The position numbers were made by a program, and so were the translations under genes. From JAPLDB01 sp038230515 (GTDB lineage Bacteria; Bacteroidota; Bacteroidia; AKYH767-A; 2013-40CM-41-45), in the NCBI GenBank assembly GCA_038230515.1, contig JBBRND010000002.1, positions 62,001 to 126,000 of the forward strand: DNA of 64,000 nt. Reading direction: 5' to 3'. Numbering within the stretch: position 1 is the stretch's first letter; the number at the start of each line of letters is the position of its first letter. Below, piece after piece: positions 35,006 to 42,879 of the stretch. Below the pieces are notes generated by a model that saw only the letters and a list, made by a program, of their open reading frames with translations, had not been told where the DNA came from and made no database searches.

Positions 35006-35043
35006 GGTTCAATCTTTTTTATGTTCTTAGTGATCAAAATTAT

Positions 35044-36064
35044 TTACTTGAAAATTTTTGGATCAAACTTTTTTAATGATTCCAATTCATCTATACGATC
35101 TCTCAAATATTTAACCATTGCAGGAATTTGCTCATCCTCGTCAAGTATGAATCGGGCGATTGGTTCGTAAGCCATGTAGGAATAGCTATTGTCAAATATA
35201 TCCTCAACCCAATTCTTTTTCTTTGGAACTAAACATTTTTGAAAAAGTTTACGATAATGCTCCGTCTTCTTGTATTTTTCTCTAATTGGCAACAACACTC
35301 TTACAATTAAACAGACGTCATCATCTTCCCAAAAGGTGAATCCAATATAAATATCAAATCTTTAATTGGGCGGATGTTCAAAATATTGATATGCTACGTA
35401 GAATTCGTCCTTCATTCCTGTGCTTCTTGGACTTGAACCTTTGACTAAAGAACCTATTTTCCGATCATAGTATTCAGTAATATTATCTAGCACTTCATTC
35501 ATTTTTCTGATAGTACCAGTAATAGTTTTTAAAGCGGTTACATCTGAATAAGTAAAATTTTTTGATTCTTCCATATTCTCATCTTTTAAGTATGATTTTA
35601 ATTCTTGTGAAAGTTGAGTATTGCTTTCATCAATTGTGTGGTAGATGTCATACCATTTGATTAAATGCAAATGAATTGATTTGCTCTTATTTTCTCTAAG
35701 GTCATAATATTTTGTAAGATAAACTAAATGCCGGCTTGATACATTTTTACCTCCTAAAATTCTTTTGTAGTCTTCAAGTTGATTTGGTCTTTTCGAAATG
35801 TTCAATCTTGCATTCAATTAGAATACAAGTTTTTGTTTCTGGAATGTTTATTTCAATATCTGGTCTGCCGAACTCATAAATTGATTGCGTTTTTATGATT
35901 GACTCATTGGTAATTTGCAAATTTAGCTTTCGAAAAAAATCTTGGAGCAATTTTTTATCTGTCTGTAAGCAATGAGCAAAAATTTCAATCAAAAAATTTT
36001 CTTTTGAGTCCTTATTTTCTCTCTCACGATAAGAATATATTTTGCTGAAAACGGATTCGCTCAT
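35044..36064 (-). pseudogene. PD-(D/E)XK nuclease family protein, broken by frameshift and nonsense
   Basis: Three segments read as one protein of about 340 residues. The first (from the ATG at 36064) has FLIEIFAHCLQTDKK, GRPDIEI and ILIECKIEHFEKT, the PD-(D/E)XK core. A one-base shift in the AAA at about 35786 leads to NQLEDYKRIL and LVYLTKYYD. A TAA at 35362-35364 interrupts the same frame, which then goes on with RFDIYIGFTFWEDDD to KFDPKIFK. The span is 1021 bases, one more than a multiple of three, as expected for a single insertion. The family is close to PDDEXK_4. Confidence 0.75.
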
Positions 36065-36076
36065 AGAAATATTCAA

Positions 36077-37048
36077 TCAAAACTCAGGGGATAACAATTT
36101 CTTTTCCATGTCAACCCACCTATAAAATATTTTCAGCCCGGTTTTTTCTCTTAAGTGTTTGATATATTTCTTAACAGAGCTTGATGGTTCTATGTCACCA
36201 ACAACAATTAGTTTTTTTGCTTTGTCGGTGTCAGGGAAAAATGAATATTCAAAGAGTTGTCCGAGTGCTTGACGAATATTGTTCTTCGCTGTGGCAGTTT
36301 TGATTTCAAAAAAGTTAAGTTCTCCTTTATTTGACGTTGCTTGAACATCAATATTCATATTCTCAACCTTGATGTTTCTAAATTGTTTGTCTGTTCTTAA
36401 AATTTTCGAAAGCGTGTTTTGAATTTTACTGTGATAGGGATCAACAATAGTTTCAGAAATAGATTTTCTTGAATAGCTGACAGTTCCTTTTTGCTTTACT
36501 GCGTCAAATTTGAACTCAGCAACTTTGTCTAATAGCTTGTAACGAGTAGTAGTTAAGTTTTTGTCCTTAAGTGAAATTTTTTGAAAATCATCTAAAAGTG
36601 TAATGCTCCTTATCCTGAACTTTACATTAAAGAAAATATCGGCATCTGTTTCTTTCAAGAATTGTGGGTCTACACCCGCATTTTTCAAGTCAGCAATCAT
36701 TTCATTAATCCAACCGTTGCGTTTATAAATTTTAAATATTTTTTCCGATTCGTCCTTAGAAATGCAAGTTGCATTGTCAATAGAACCCACAAGGAATTTT
36801 TGCTTGCCGGTTATTGTATAAAGCCAAAGTTTGTAGGTATTTCCCACGTGCCTAATTGTGTTGTTAATTGGTTGTAAAAAACCGTAATGAAAACCATCAA
36901 CAATTTTTGATTTGTCAAGTAGCCATTCTTCATGACCAGCCCCTACAGTATTTTCTTGGGTACTCGTACTTCGACTTTTTCCATTTGAGCCGGAGGGTTT
37001 ACTCCAATTAAAATCATTCCAACAAATTTTAGATATTTTTTCAATCAT
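36077..37048 (-). CDS. PD-(D/E)XK nuclease-like protein, possible defence gene
   Basis: The 323-residue protein has an N-terminal domain with FNWSKPSGSNGKSRS and GAGHEEWLLDKSKIVDGFHY and a C-terminal half with IDVQATSNKGE, FFEIKTATAKNN and RQALGQLFEYSFF, the D, E-x-K and Q pattern of a PD-(D/E)XK nuclease. A nuclease role is inferred; the N-terminal domain could be a recognition module. It ends 12 bases before the broken nuclease gene, so the pair may once have worked together. No methyltransferase is adjacent. Confidence 0.65.
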   Translation of the reverse strand: MIEKISKICWNDFNWSKPSGSNGKSRSTSTQENTVGAGHEEWLLDKSKIVDGFHYGFLQPINNTIRHVGNTYKLWLYTITGKQKFLVGSIDNATCISKDESEKIFKIYKRNGWINEMIADLKNAGVDPQFLKETDADIFFNVKFRIRSITLLDDFQKISLKDKNLTTTRYKLLDKVAEFKFDAVKQKGTVSYSRKSISETIVDPYHSKIQNTLSKILRTDKQFRNIKVENMNIDVQATSNKGELNFFEIKTATAKNNIRQALGQLFEYSFFPDTDKAKKLIVVGDIEPSSSVKKYIKHLREKTGLKIFYRWVDMEKKLLSPEF

Positions 37049-37153
37049 ATTTTTATGATCTATTTTTAAAAATCTCCGAACAAAACTAACTTTTATTTTG
37101 GCTAATGAACTGCGAATAAAAATATTTTTTCTTTTTTGGGCAGTTTGAAATGT

Positions 37154-37307
37154 GCGATGAAACGGGTCAGAAGTAAACTAGCCGCGACCGAAAGGAAAAG
37201 CCCGCGCATACAAGTGCTTGATGAAAGTGAGGGATGCCGAAACAAGTTCGGCATGACTGGCGCGGCTTTGGGATGAGGGCGGGACGGGTGGTGATTAGAA
37301 GCTACAC
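37154..37307. repeat. Dispersed intergenic repeat, copy 2
   Basis: The blocks GCGATGAAAC, CAGAAGTAAACTAGC and GGGACGGGTGGTGATTA occur in the same order as at 6021-6108. An extra stretch of about 70 bases includes the hairpin ATGCCGAA-ACAAG-TTCGGCAT (37234-37254). Confidence 0.7.
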
Positions 37308-37391
37308 GGGTTCGCTCCTACTTCGCTAAAGCTTCCACCTACACTAAAGTTTCGATGAATGAGTCGGTGGACAAGCAAAAAAATATCAGGT

Positions 37392-37399
37392 TATCTTTG
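37392..37399 (+). promoter_or_regulatory. Bacteroidota -7 element
   Basis: TATCTTTG matches TAnnTTTG and lies 4 bases before the msrB ATG, implying a nearly leaderless transcript. Confidence 0.45.
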
Positions 37400-37403
37400 C
37401 CCC

Positions 37404-37796
37404 ATGAACTACAACCCACTCACCAAAGAAGAAGAACGCGTACTCCTCCGCAAGGGAACCGATGCGCCATACACCGGAGAATATACTGAGAAGAAAGATG
37501 CAGGCATGTACATCTGCCGCAGGTGCAATGCGCCACTTTATTCAAGTAAAGATAAATTTGATTCGCACTGCGGCTGGCCGAGCTTTGATGATGAGATTGC
37601 AGGTGCTGTGAAACACATTGTGGATACTGACGGTCACCGCACAGAAATTATCTGCAACAACTGTGGCGGGCATCTCGGTCATGTTTTTGAAGGAGAACAG
37701 TTCACTGAAAAAGATACAAGGCACTGCGTGAACACAAGCAGTATTCGTTTCGTAGCAGATGGCGAAATGAAAAATGCACCTGCTGTTATTAAGTAA
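37404..37796 (+). CDS. msrB: Peptide-methionine (R)-S-oxide reductase
   Basis: From the ATG at 37404 the protein has 130 residues and all MsrB marks: zinc ligands Cys38, Cys41, Cys84 and Cys87, the HCGWPSF motif and the catalytic Cys108 in RHCVNTSSIRF. It repairs oxidised methionine in proteins. No signal peptide is present, so it is cytoplasmic. Confidence 0.96.
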   Translation: MNYNPLTKEEERVLLRKGTDAPYTGEYTEKKDAGMYICRRCNAPLYSSKDKFDSHCGWPSFDDEIAGAVKHIVDTDGHRTEIICNNCGGHLGHVFEGEQFTEKDTRHCVNTSSIRFVADGEMKNAPAVIK

Positions 37797-37807
37797 AAGG
37801 GTGATTG

Positions 37808-37863
37808 GGTAATTATGGTAATTAAGTTGAACAGAATGTCTGTTCCCAATTACCACAATTACC
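37808..37863. repeat. Long imperfect hairpin with inner stem
   Basis: GGTAATTATGGTAATT (37808) pairs with AATTACCACAATTACC (37848) with one mismatch. Inside, GAACAGA (37829) pairs with TCTGTTC (37839). It lies between msrB and the E1 gene and lacks a clear T run, so it may be a repeat or RNA structure rather than a terminator. Confidence 0.6.
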
Positions 37864-37885
37864 TATTTACCTAAATTAACTTCTA

Positions 37886-37893
37886 TACATTTG
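37886..37893 (+). promoter_or_regulatory. Bacteroidota -7 element
   Basis: TACATTTG matches TAnnTTTG and lies 5 bases before the E1 ATG. Confidence 0.45.
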
Positions 37894-37898
37894 CTTCG

Positions 37899-40031
37899 AT
37901 GTTAGCAACCAAAACCGGAATTGACGAAGGCGTTCTGCTGAAAGCATACGAGTTGATGTGCACTGCGCGTGCGATGAGCGATCTGTTCGAAGAGAAAGCG
38001 CAGATAACAGCAAAGTATGTTCACGCCTGTTCGCGCGGACATGAGGCGGTGCAGCTTGCGCTCGGCTTGCAGCTTAAGCCGCAGGATTTTCTTTCTGCTT
38101 ATTATCGTGACGACAGCATTCTGCTCGGCATCGGCATGAAACCTTATGAGTTGATGCTTCAGCTTCTTGCCAAGCGTGATGATCCTTTTTCAGGAGGAAG
38201 AACTTATTACTGTCATCCGTCACTGCGCAGAGATGACATGCCGAAAATTCCGCATCAATCTTCTGCCACCGGAATGCAGGCGATACCGACCACAGGTATT
38301 GCAATGGGAATTCAGTACATAGAAAAGTTAGGCATAAGCCCCTCCCTTGCCCTCCCCAAAGGGGAGGGAGTTGGCTCGCGCGCTGGCACTCCCCTCCCCT
38401 CGGGAGGGGTTGGGGGTGGGCTACCTGTTGTGGTTTGTTCTCTCGGTGACGGCTCCGTTACAGAAGGTGAAGTGAGCGAAGCATTTCAAATGGCGGTGCT
38501 GAAGAAGATGCCGATACTTTATTTCGTTCAGGATAATGAGTGGGACATCTCGGCTCACTCTTCAGAAGTTCGTGCGATGGATGCACCTGAGTATGCGAAA
38601 GGTTTTAAAGGTCTTGAAGTGCGCAGCATTGACGGCACTGATTTTTACAAGAGCTACGAAACGGTGCGCGAAGTGTTAGACATCATCCGCATTGAACGCA
38701 GACCGATGATGATTCATGCGAAGGTTCCGCTGCTCGCACATCACACAAGCGGTGTTCGCAGGGAATGGTACCGCCACGATCTCGAAGAAGATGCAAAGCG
38801 TGATCCGTTACCTAAGTTCAGGAAGATGCTTCTTACTTCAGGGTATGATGAAAAAAATATTGCAGCAATTGAAACGCGTGCAAGTGTTTTAGTGAAAGCA
38901 GATTTCGAGCGCGCACTGAAAGCAGAAGACCCTCGACCGGAAGATTTATTTACATATGACTTCGCCCCTACTCCAATCACCGAGGAGAAAGGTGAGCGCG
39001 AACCAAAGGGAAAAGAAAAAACCGTAATGGTTGACTGCGCTTTGTTTGCCGTGAAGGAGTTGATGGAAAAACATAAAGAGTGTCTACTCTACGGACAGGA
39101 TGTGGGAGGAAGATTGGGCGGTGTGTTTCGTGAAGCCGCAACGCTTGCGCAAAAGTTTGGCGATGACAGAGTGTTCAATACACCGATACAGGAAGCATTT
39201 ATCATCGGCAGCACAGTTGGGATGAGTGCGGTCGGTTTGAAACCGATCGTTGAAGTTCAGTTTGCAGATTATATTTTCCCGGGACTGAATCAACTCTTCA
39301 CTGAAGTTGCGCGTAGTTGTTATCTCACTAACGGCAAGTGGCCCGTGAGCTGCATCATCCGTGTTCCGATCGGTGCGTATGGAAGTGGCGGGCCTTATCA
39401 TTCATCAAGCGTTGAAAGTATTCTCACCAACATTCGCGGAATTAAAATTGCGTATCCAAGTACAGGCGCTGATCTAAAAGGACTGATCAAGTCTGCTTAC
39501 TACGATCCGAATCCATGTGTGATTCTTGAGCACAAAGGTTTATATTGGAGCAAGCTGAAAGGAACTGAAGATGCGAAGACAGTGGAGCCGGATGAGAATT
39601 ATGTGATACCGTTTGGGAAAGCGAGAGTAGTGCAAGCGGCAGCAGGCAGCGGCAGTAATCAGACAACTCTTTCTGTAATTACATACGGCATGGGAGTTTA
39701 CTGGGCGAAGAATGCTGCTAAGAATTTTGCAGGGCGCATTGAGATTATTGATTTGCGCACGCTTGCTCCTGTTGATTATGAAACTGTTTTTGCTTCTGTG
39801 AGAAAACATAACCGTTGTCTGGTTGTCACTGAAGAGGTTTTAAATAATTCTTTTGCGCAGGCGCTTGCAGGTAAAATTTCTGATGAATGTTTTCAATCGC
39901 TTGATGCTCCTGTGAAAGTAATCGGCTCAGAAAACCTGCCTGCCATTCCGCTCAACTCTATTCTTGAAGCAGCAATGATTCCGAATGCTGAGAAGGTTGC
40001 GAAGGTGATGGAAGAATTATTGAAATACTAA
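37899..40031 (+). CDS. Fused 2-oxoacid dehydrogenase E1 alpha/beta
   Basis: The 710-residue protein joins E1 alpha (residues 1 to about 360) and E1 beta (about 370-710), a fused form frequent in Bacteroidota. The TPP motif GDGSVTEGEVSEAFQMA is intact, and the beta part has the expected EAFIIGSTVGMSAVGLKP and GAYGSGGPYHSSS. Its substrate is most likely branched-chain 2-oxoacids or pyruvate. An 84-base palindromic element adds 28 residues between about 147 and 174, just before the TPP motif, yet keeps the frame. Without it the protein would have about 682 residues. Confidence 0.93.
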   Translation: MLATKTGIDEGVLLKAYELMCTARAMSDLFEEKAQITAKYVHACSRGHEAVQLALGLQLKPQDFLSAYYRDDSILLGIGMKPYELMLQLLAKRDDPFSGGRTYYCHPSLRRDDMPKIPHQSSATGMQAIPTTGIAMGIQYIEKLGISPSLALPKGEGVGSRAGTPLPSGGVGGGLPVVVCSLGDGSVTEGEVSEAFQMAVLKKMPILYFVQDNEWDISAHSSEVRAMDAPEYAKGFKGLEVRSIDGTDFYKSYETVREVLDIIRIERRPMMIHAKVPLLAHHTSGVRREWYRHDLEEDAKRDPLPKFRKMLLTSGYDEKNIAAIETRASVLVKADFERALKAEDPRPEDLFTYDFAPTPITEEKGEREPKGKEKTVMVDCALFAVKELMEKHKECLLYGQDVGGRLGGVFREAATLAQKFGDDRVFNTPIQEAFIIGSTVGMSAVGLKPIVEVQFADYIFPGLNQLFTEVARSCYLTNGKWPVSCIIRVPIGAYGSGGPYHSSSVESILTNIRGIKIAYPSTGADLKGLIKSAYYDPNPCVILEHKGLYWSKLKGTEDAKTVEPDENYVIPFGKARVVQAAAGSGSNQTTLSVITYGMGVYWAKNAAKNFAGRIEIIDLRTLAPVDYETVFASVRKHNRCLVVTEEVLNNSFAQALAGKISDECFQSLDAPVKVIGSENLPAIPLNSILEAAMIPNAEKVAKVMEELLKY
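38337..38420. repeat. GC-rich palindromic element inserted in frame in the E1 gene
   Basis: The element starts AGCCCCTCCC and ends GGGGGTGGG. It holds two hairpins: CCCTCCCC-AAA-GGGGAGGG (38350-38368) and CCCCTCCC-CTC-GGGAGGGG (38391-38409). Composition is much richer in G and C than its surroundings. Exactly 84 bases (28 codons: mostly P, G, S, L) are added, without a stop. Such CCCCTCCC/GGGAGGGG palindromes resemble intergenic repeats of Bacteroidota. Confidence 0.8.
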
Positions 40032-40066
40032 ATCTTCAGTCGCTTTGTTTTCGTAGATAACTTTAG

Positions 40067-41029
40067 ATGCGAAAACTCAAACTCCTTCACTTTATTCTCT
40101 TTCTGCTTTTATCTGAATTTTCTTCAGCTCAAGTCATTGACAACACATCATCATTCAGAAATATACAAAGCGATAAATATTTCCGCTTTCATTATGAGAA
40201 TGATTTTTTCTCTGCAGCCGACTGGTACTATTCGCAAGGAGTTAATCTTGAACTTGTAAATCCTGCTCTCAGAAAATTTCCTCTTTCAAAAATTCTTCTT
40301 CATCCGAAAGGTGGAAATATAAAATATGGTATTTCTCTTGAGCAGGATGTTTACACACCAACGAGTATCCGCCATGATGAAATACTTTATGGTGATCGTC
40401 CTTATTCAGCCGTACTTCTATTGAAAACATTTTTGATCTCCGTGGACTCATTAAAAAACATGAGGTTCTCTTCTTCTTTTTCTGCAGGAGTAGTAGGTAA
40501 TGCTGCCGGAGGAAAAGAAACACAAACATCCATTCATGAATGGACAGGAAATTTTCTTCCACTCGGATGGCAGCACCAAATTAAAAATGACGTTGTAATC
40601 AACTACCAAATCGCATTTGAAAAGAAAATCATTTCAAGAAAATATTTCCTGTTGAACGGTTGTGGAGAAATCCGTGCAGGAACTTTGAACGATAAAATTT
40701 CAGCAGGAATTGTTGTGCTGGCCGGAAGCTTTGATTCGCCTTTTCAATCATCATCAAAAAGAAAAACTTTTCGGATTCATTTCTATGATCAGCCCTTGGT
40801 CAGTGCAATTGGATACGATGCAACCTTACAAGGTGGATTATTTAACCGCAAAAGTGAATACACAATTTCATCTCACAATATGACAAGGTTTACTTTTCAA
40901 AATAACTTCGGAGTGGTTTTTACCATCAAAAGAGTTTATCTCGAATACTACCAGTCATACCTGACCAAGGAGTTTGCCTCAGGAGATTCTCATCATTGGG
41001 GCGGTGTAAGAGTGGGAATTGCCTTGTAA
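40067..41029 (+). CDS. LpxR-like lipid A deacylase family outer-membrane protein
   Basis: The 320-residue protein starts with a signal peptide (LLHFILFLLLSEFSSAQ). The LpxR (DUF2219) landmarks follow: FHYENDFFSAADWYYSQG, YGISLEQDVYTPTSIR and DRPYSAVLLLK. LpxR removes an acyloxyacyl chain from lipid A in the outer membrane. The catalytic Asn/Asp positions near the YENDFF motif appear present, but activity is inferred. Confidence 0.82.
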   Translation: MRKLKLLHFILFLLLSEFSSAQVIDNTSSFRNIQSDKYFRFHYENDFFSAADWYYSQGVNLELVNPALRKFPLSKILLHPKGGNIKYGISLEQDVYTPTSIRHDEILYGDRPYSAVLLLKTFLISVDSLKNMRFSSSFSAGVVGNAAGGKETQTSIHEWTGNFLPLGWQHQIKNDVVINYQIAFEKKIISRKYFLLNGCGEIRAGTLNDKISAGIVVLAGSFDSPFQSSSKRKTFRIHFYDQPLVSAIGYDATLQGGLFNRKSEYTISSHNMTRFTFQNNFGVVFTIKRVYLEYYQSYLTKEFASGDSHHWGGVRVGIAL

Positions 41030-41082
41030 TTCGCAGAAAAAATAATGGCAATATTTTTTAATGGTGGGTAAGAAAGTAATTC

Positions 41083-41090
41083 TATATTTG
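41083..41090 (+). promoter_or_regulatory. Bacteroidota -7 element before the tRNA
   Basis: TATATTTG matches TAnnTTTG and lies 41 bases before the tRNA gene. Confidence 0.4.
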
Positions 41091-41131
41091 CGCCCTCAAA
41101 AAATAACCAAAGAAGAAATTCTAATATACAG

Positions 41132-41204
<73 letters not shown>

Positions 41205-41215
41205 CCTAAAGAGAG

Positions 41216-41240
41216 ATAGCCGAAGCGATTCGGCTATTTT
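41216..41240 (+). terminator. Terminator after the tRNA
   Basis: ATAGCCGAA pairs over 9 bases with TTCGGCTAT around GCGA, followed by TTT. It ends the tRNA transcript 15 bases before era. Confidence 0.7.
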
Positions 41241-41254
41241 CATTAAGAGTAACA

Positions 41255-42133
41255 ATGAGTCATAAATCCGGCTTTGTAAGCATTGTAGGTAAGCCAAACG
41301 TTGGTAAGTCAACATTGATGAATCAACTGCTTGGGGAGCGGCTGAGCATTGTTACGCCAAAAGCACAAACTACACGCCATCGCATCAAAGGAATTCTGAA
41401 CGCTGACGATTATCAAATCGTTTTTTCTGATACACCCGGAATTCTTGAGCCACATTACCTTCTTCACAAAAAGATGATGGACTTTGTAGATTCTGCATTG
41501 GCTGATGCAGATGCAGTTCTCCTCATCAACGATCTCAGCGAAGCATATCTTGACGAGATAATTATCTCTCAACTGAAAAAAGTAAAAGTTCCTGTCATTG
41601 TTATCATCAACAAAGTTGACATTTCAACGCAGGAAGAAATCAATAAGCTGATACATGGATGGAAAAAAGCAATCAAGCCGCATGCTGTGATTCCTGTTTC
41701 CGCACTTACTGATTTCAACACAGATAAGGTTGTTGAAGCGCTGCTTGAAATCATTCCTGAATCACCACCGTACTTCAGTAAGGAAAATCTCTCTGACTTA
41801 ACTCAACGTTTCTTTACTGCTGAAATGATCCGTGAGAAAATTTTTCTTCAGTACGATAAGGAAATTCCTTACTCCACCGAGATCGGTATTGAAGAATTTA
41901 AAGAGGAGACAAACCTGATCCGCATACGCGCGATTATTTTTGTGGAACGCAGTTCCCAGAAGGGAATCATCATCGGGCATAAAGGTGAGGCATTAAAGAA
42001 GGTCGGAACCGCTGCCCGCAAGGACATGGAAAAATTTCTCGGCAAAAAAGTCTTTCTGGAACTCTACGTAAAAGTGGAAGAGGATTGGCGTAAAAAAGAA
42101 AATGTGCTGAAGAAATTCGGTTATTCTTTATGA
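41255..42133 (+). CDS. era: GTPase Era
   Basis: The 292-residue protein has P-loop GKPNVGKS at residues 12-19, switch II DTPG, the NKVD guanine-specificity motif and a C-terminal KH domain with GIIIGHKGEALKKVG. Length matches the family. Era binds 16S rRNA and helps 30S subunit maturation. Confidence 0.98.
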   Translation: MSHKSGFVSIVGKPNVGKSTLMNQLLGERLSIVTPKAQTTRHRIKGILNADDYQIVFSDTPGILEPHYLLHKKMMDFVDSALADADAVLLINDLSEAYLDEIIISQLKKVKVPVIVIINKVDISTQEEINKLIHGWKKAIKPHAVIPVSALTDFNTDKVVEALLEIIPESPPYFSKENLSDLTQRFFTAEMIREKIFLQYDKEIPYSTEIGIEEFKEETNLIRIRAIIFVERSSQKGIIIGHKGEALKKVGTAARKDMEKFLGKKVFLELYVKVEEDWRKKENVLKKFGYSL

Positions 42134-42185
42134 CAGTATCAAACAATACACGCTTCAGCTTGTTATCTTTACAAAAACAAATTTT

Positions 42186-42704
42186 ATGAAGACCCTTCTA
42201 CTCATTTTCTTTTTTCTTTTTACAAAGGATAGTACTGTTTATGATTTCACACCAACTAACATTGACGGAAAAGCTTTTGACCTTTCTCAATTCAAAGGCA
42301 AAAAAATTCTGATCGTGAACACAGCATCTGAATGTGGCTACACTTATCAGTATGAAGATTTAGAAAAGCTGTATGAGAAATACAAAGACCAACTGGTGTT
42401 GATTGGTTTTCCTGAAAATAATTTCGGACACCAGGAGCCGGGCACGAATGCGGAGATCAAAGAATTTTGTTCGAAGAAATATTCCGTTACTTTTCCAATG
42501 ATGAGTAAGGTATCAGTAAAAGGAGACGACATTGATCCGCTTTTCAAATGGCTGACGGAACAAACCAATCCTGATTTTACAGGGGACATCAAATGGAACT
42601 TTGAAAAATTCCTGATTGATGAAAACGGAAAACTCATTCATCGCTTCCATTCTAAATCAAAACCTTTCAGCGAAGAAATTGTGAATGCTATTGAGGGGAA
42701 GTGA
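42186..42704 (+). CDS. Glutathione peroxidase family protein
   Basis: The 172-residue protein starts with a short hydrophobic leader (MKTLLLIFFFLF), suggesting export. The peroxidatic Cys50 lies in NTASECGYT and the Trp-Asn motif in IKWNFEKFLID. The usual FPCNQF is FPENNF here, so the usual Gln of the catalytic tetrad is Asn79 and the nearby Cys is missing. It probably reduces peroxides with thioredoxin-like partners, but activity should not be assumed. Confidence 0.85.
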   Translation: MKTLLLIFFFLFTKDSTVYDFTPTNIDGKAFDLSQFKGKKILIVNTASECGYTYQYEDLEKLYEKYKDQLVLIGFPENNFGHQEPGTNAEIKEFCSKKYSVTFPMMSKVSVKGDDIDPLFKWLTEQTNPDFTGDIKWNFEKFLIDENGKLIHRFHSKSKPFSEEIVNAIEGK

Positions 42705-42879
42705 AATTCATTGATTGAACTAAGTCAAATAAATTAATTTAGAAGGTGCAAAACTTTTTGATTCAATTAAAGGGACTATCCGTTTTCCGAACAATCTATT
42801 TTCCTGATTTGTAAATTAAACAAACAAACTATTAATTTCTAAAAAAAGAATTGCAATGCCTGATAACCACAACCTTTTT

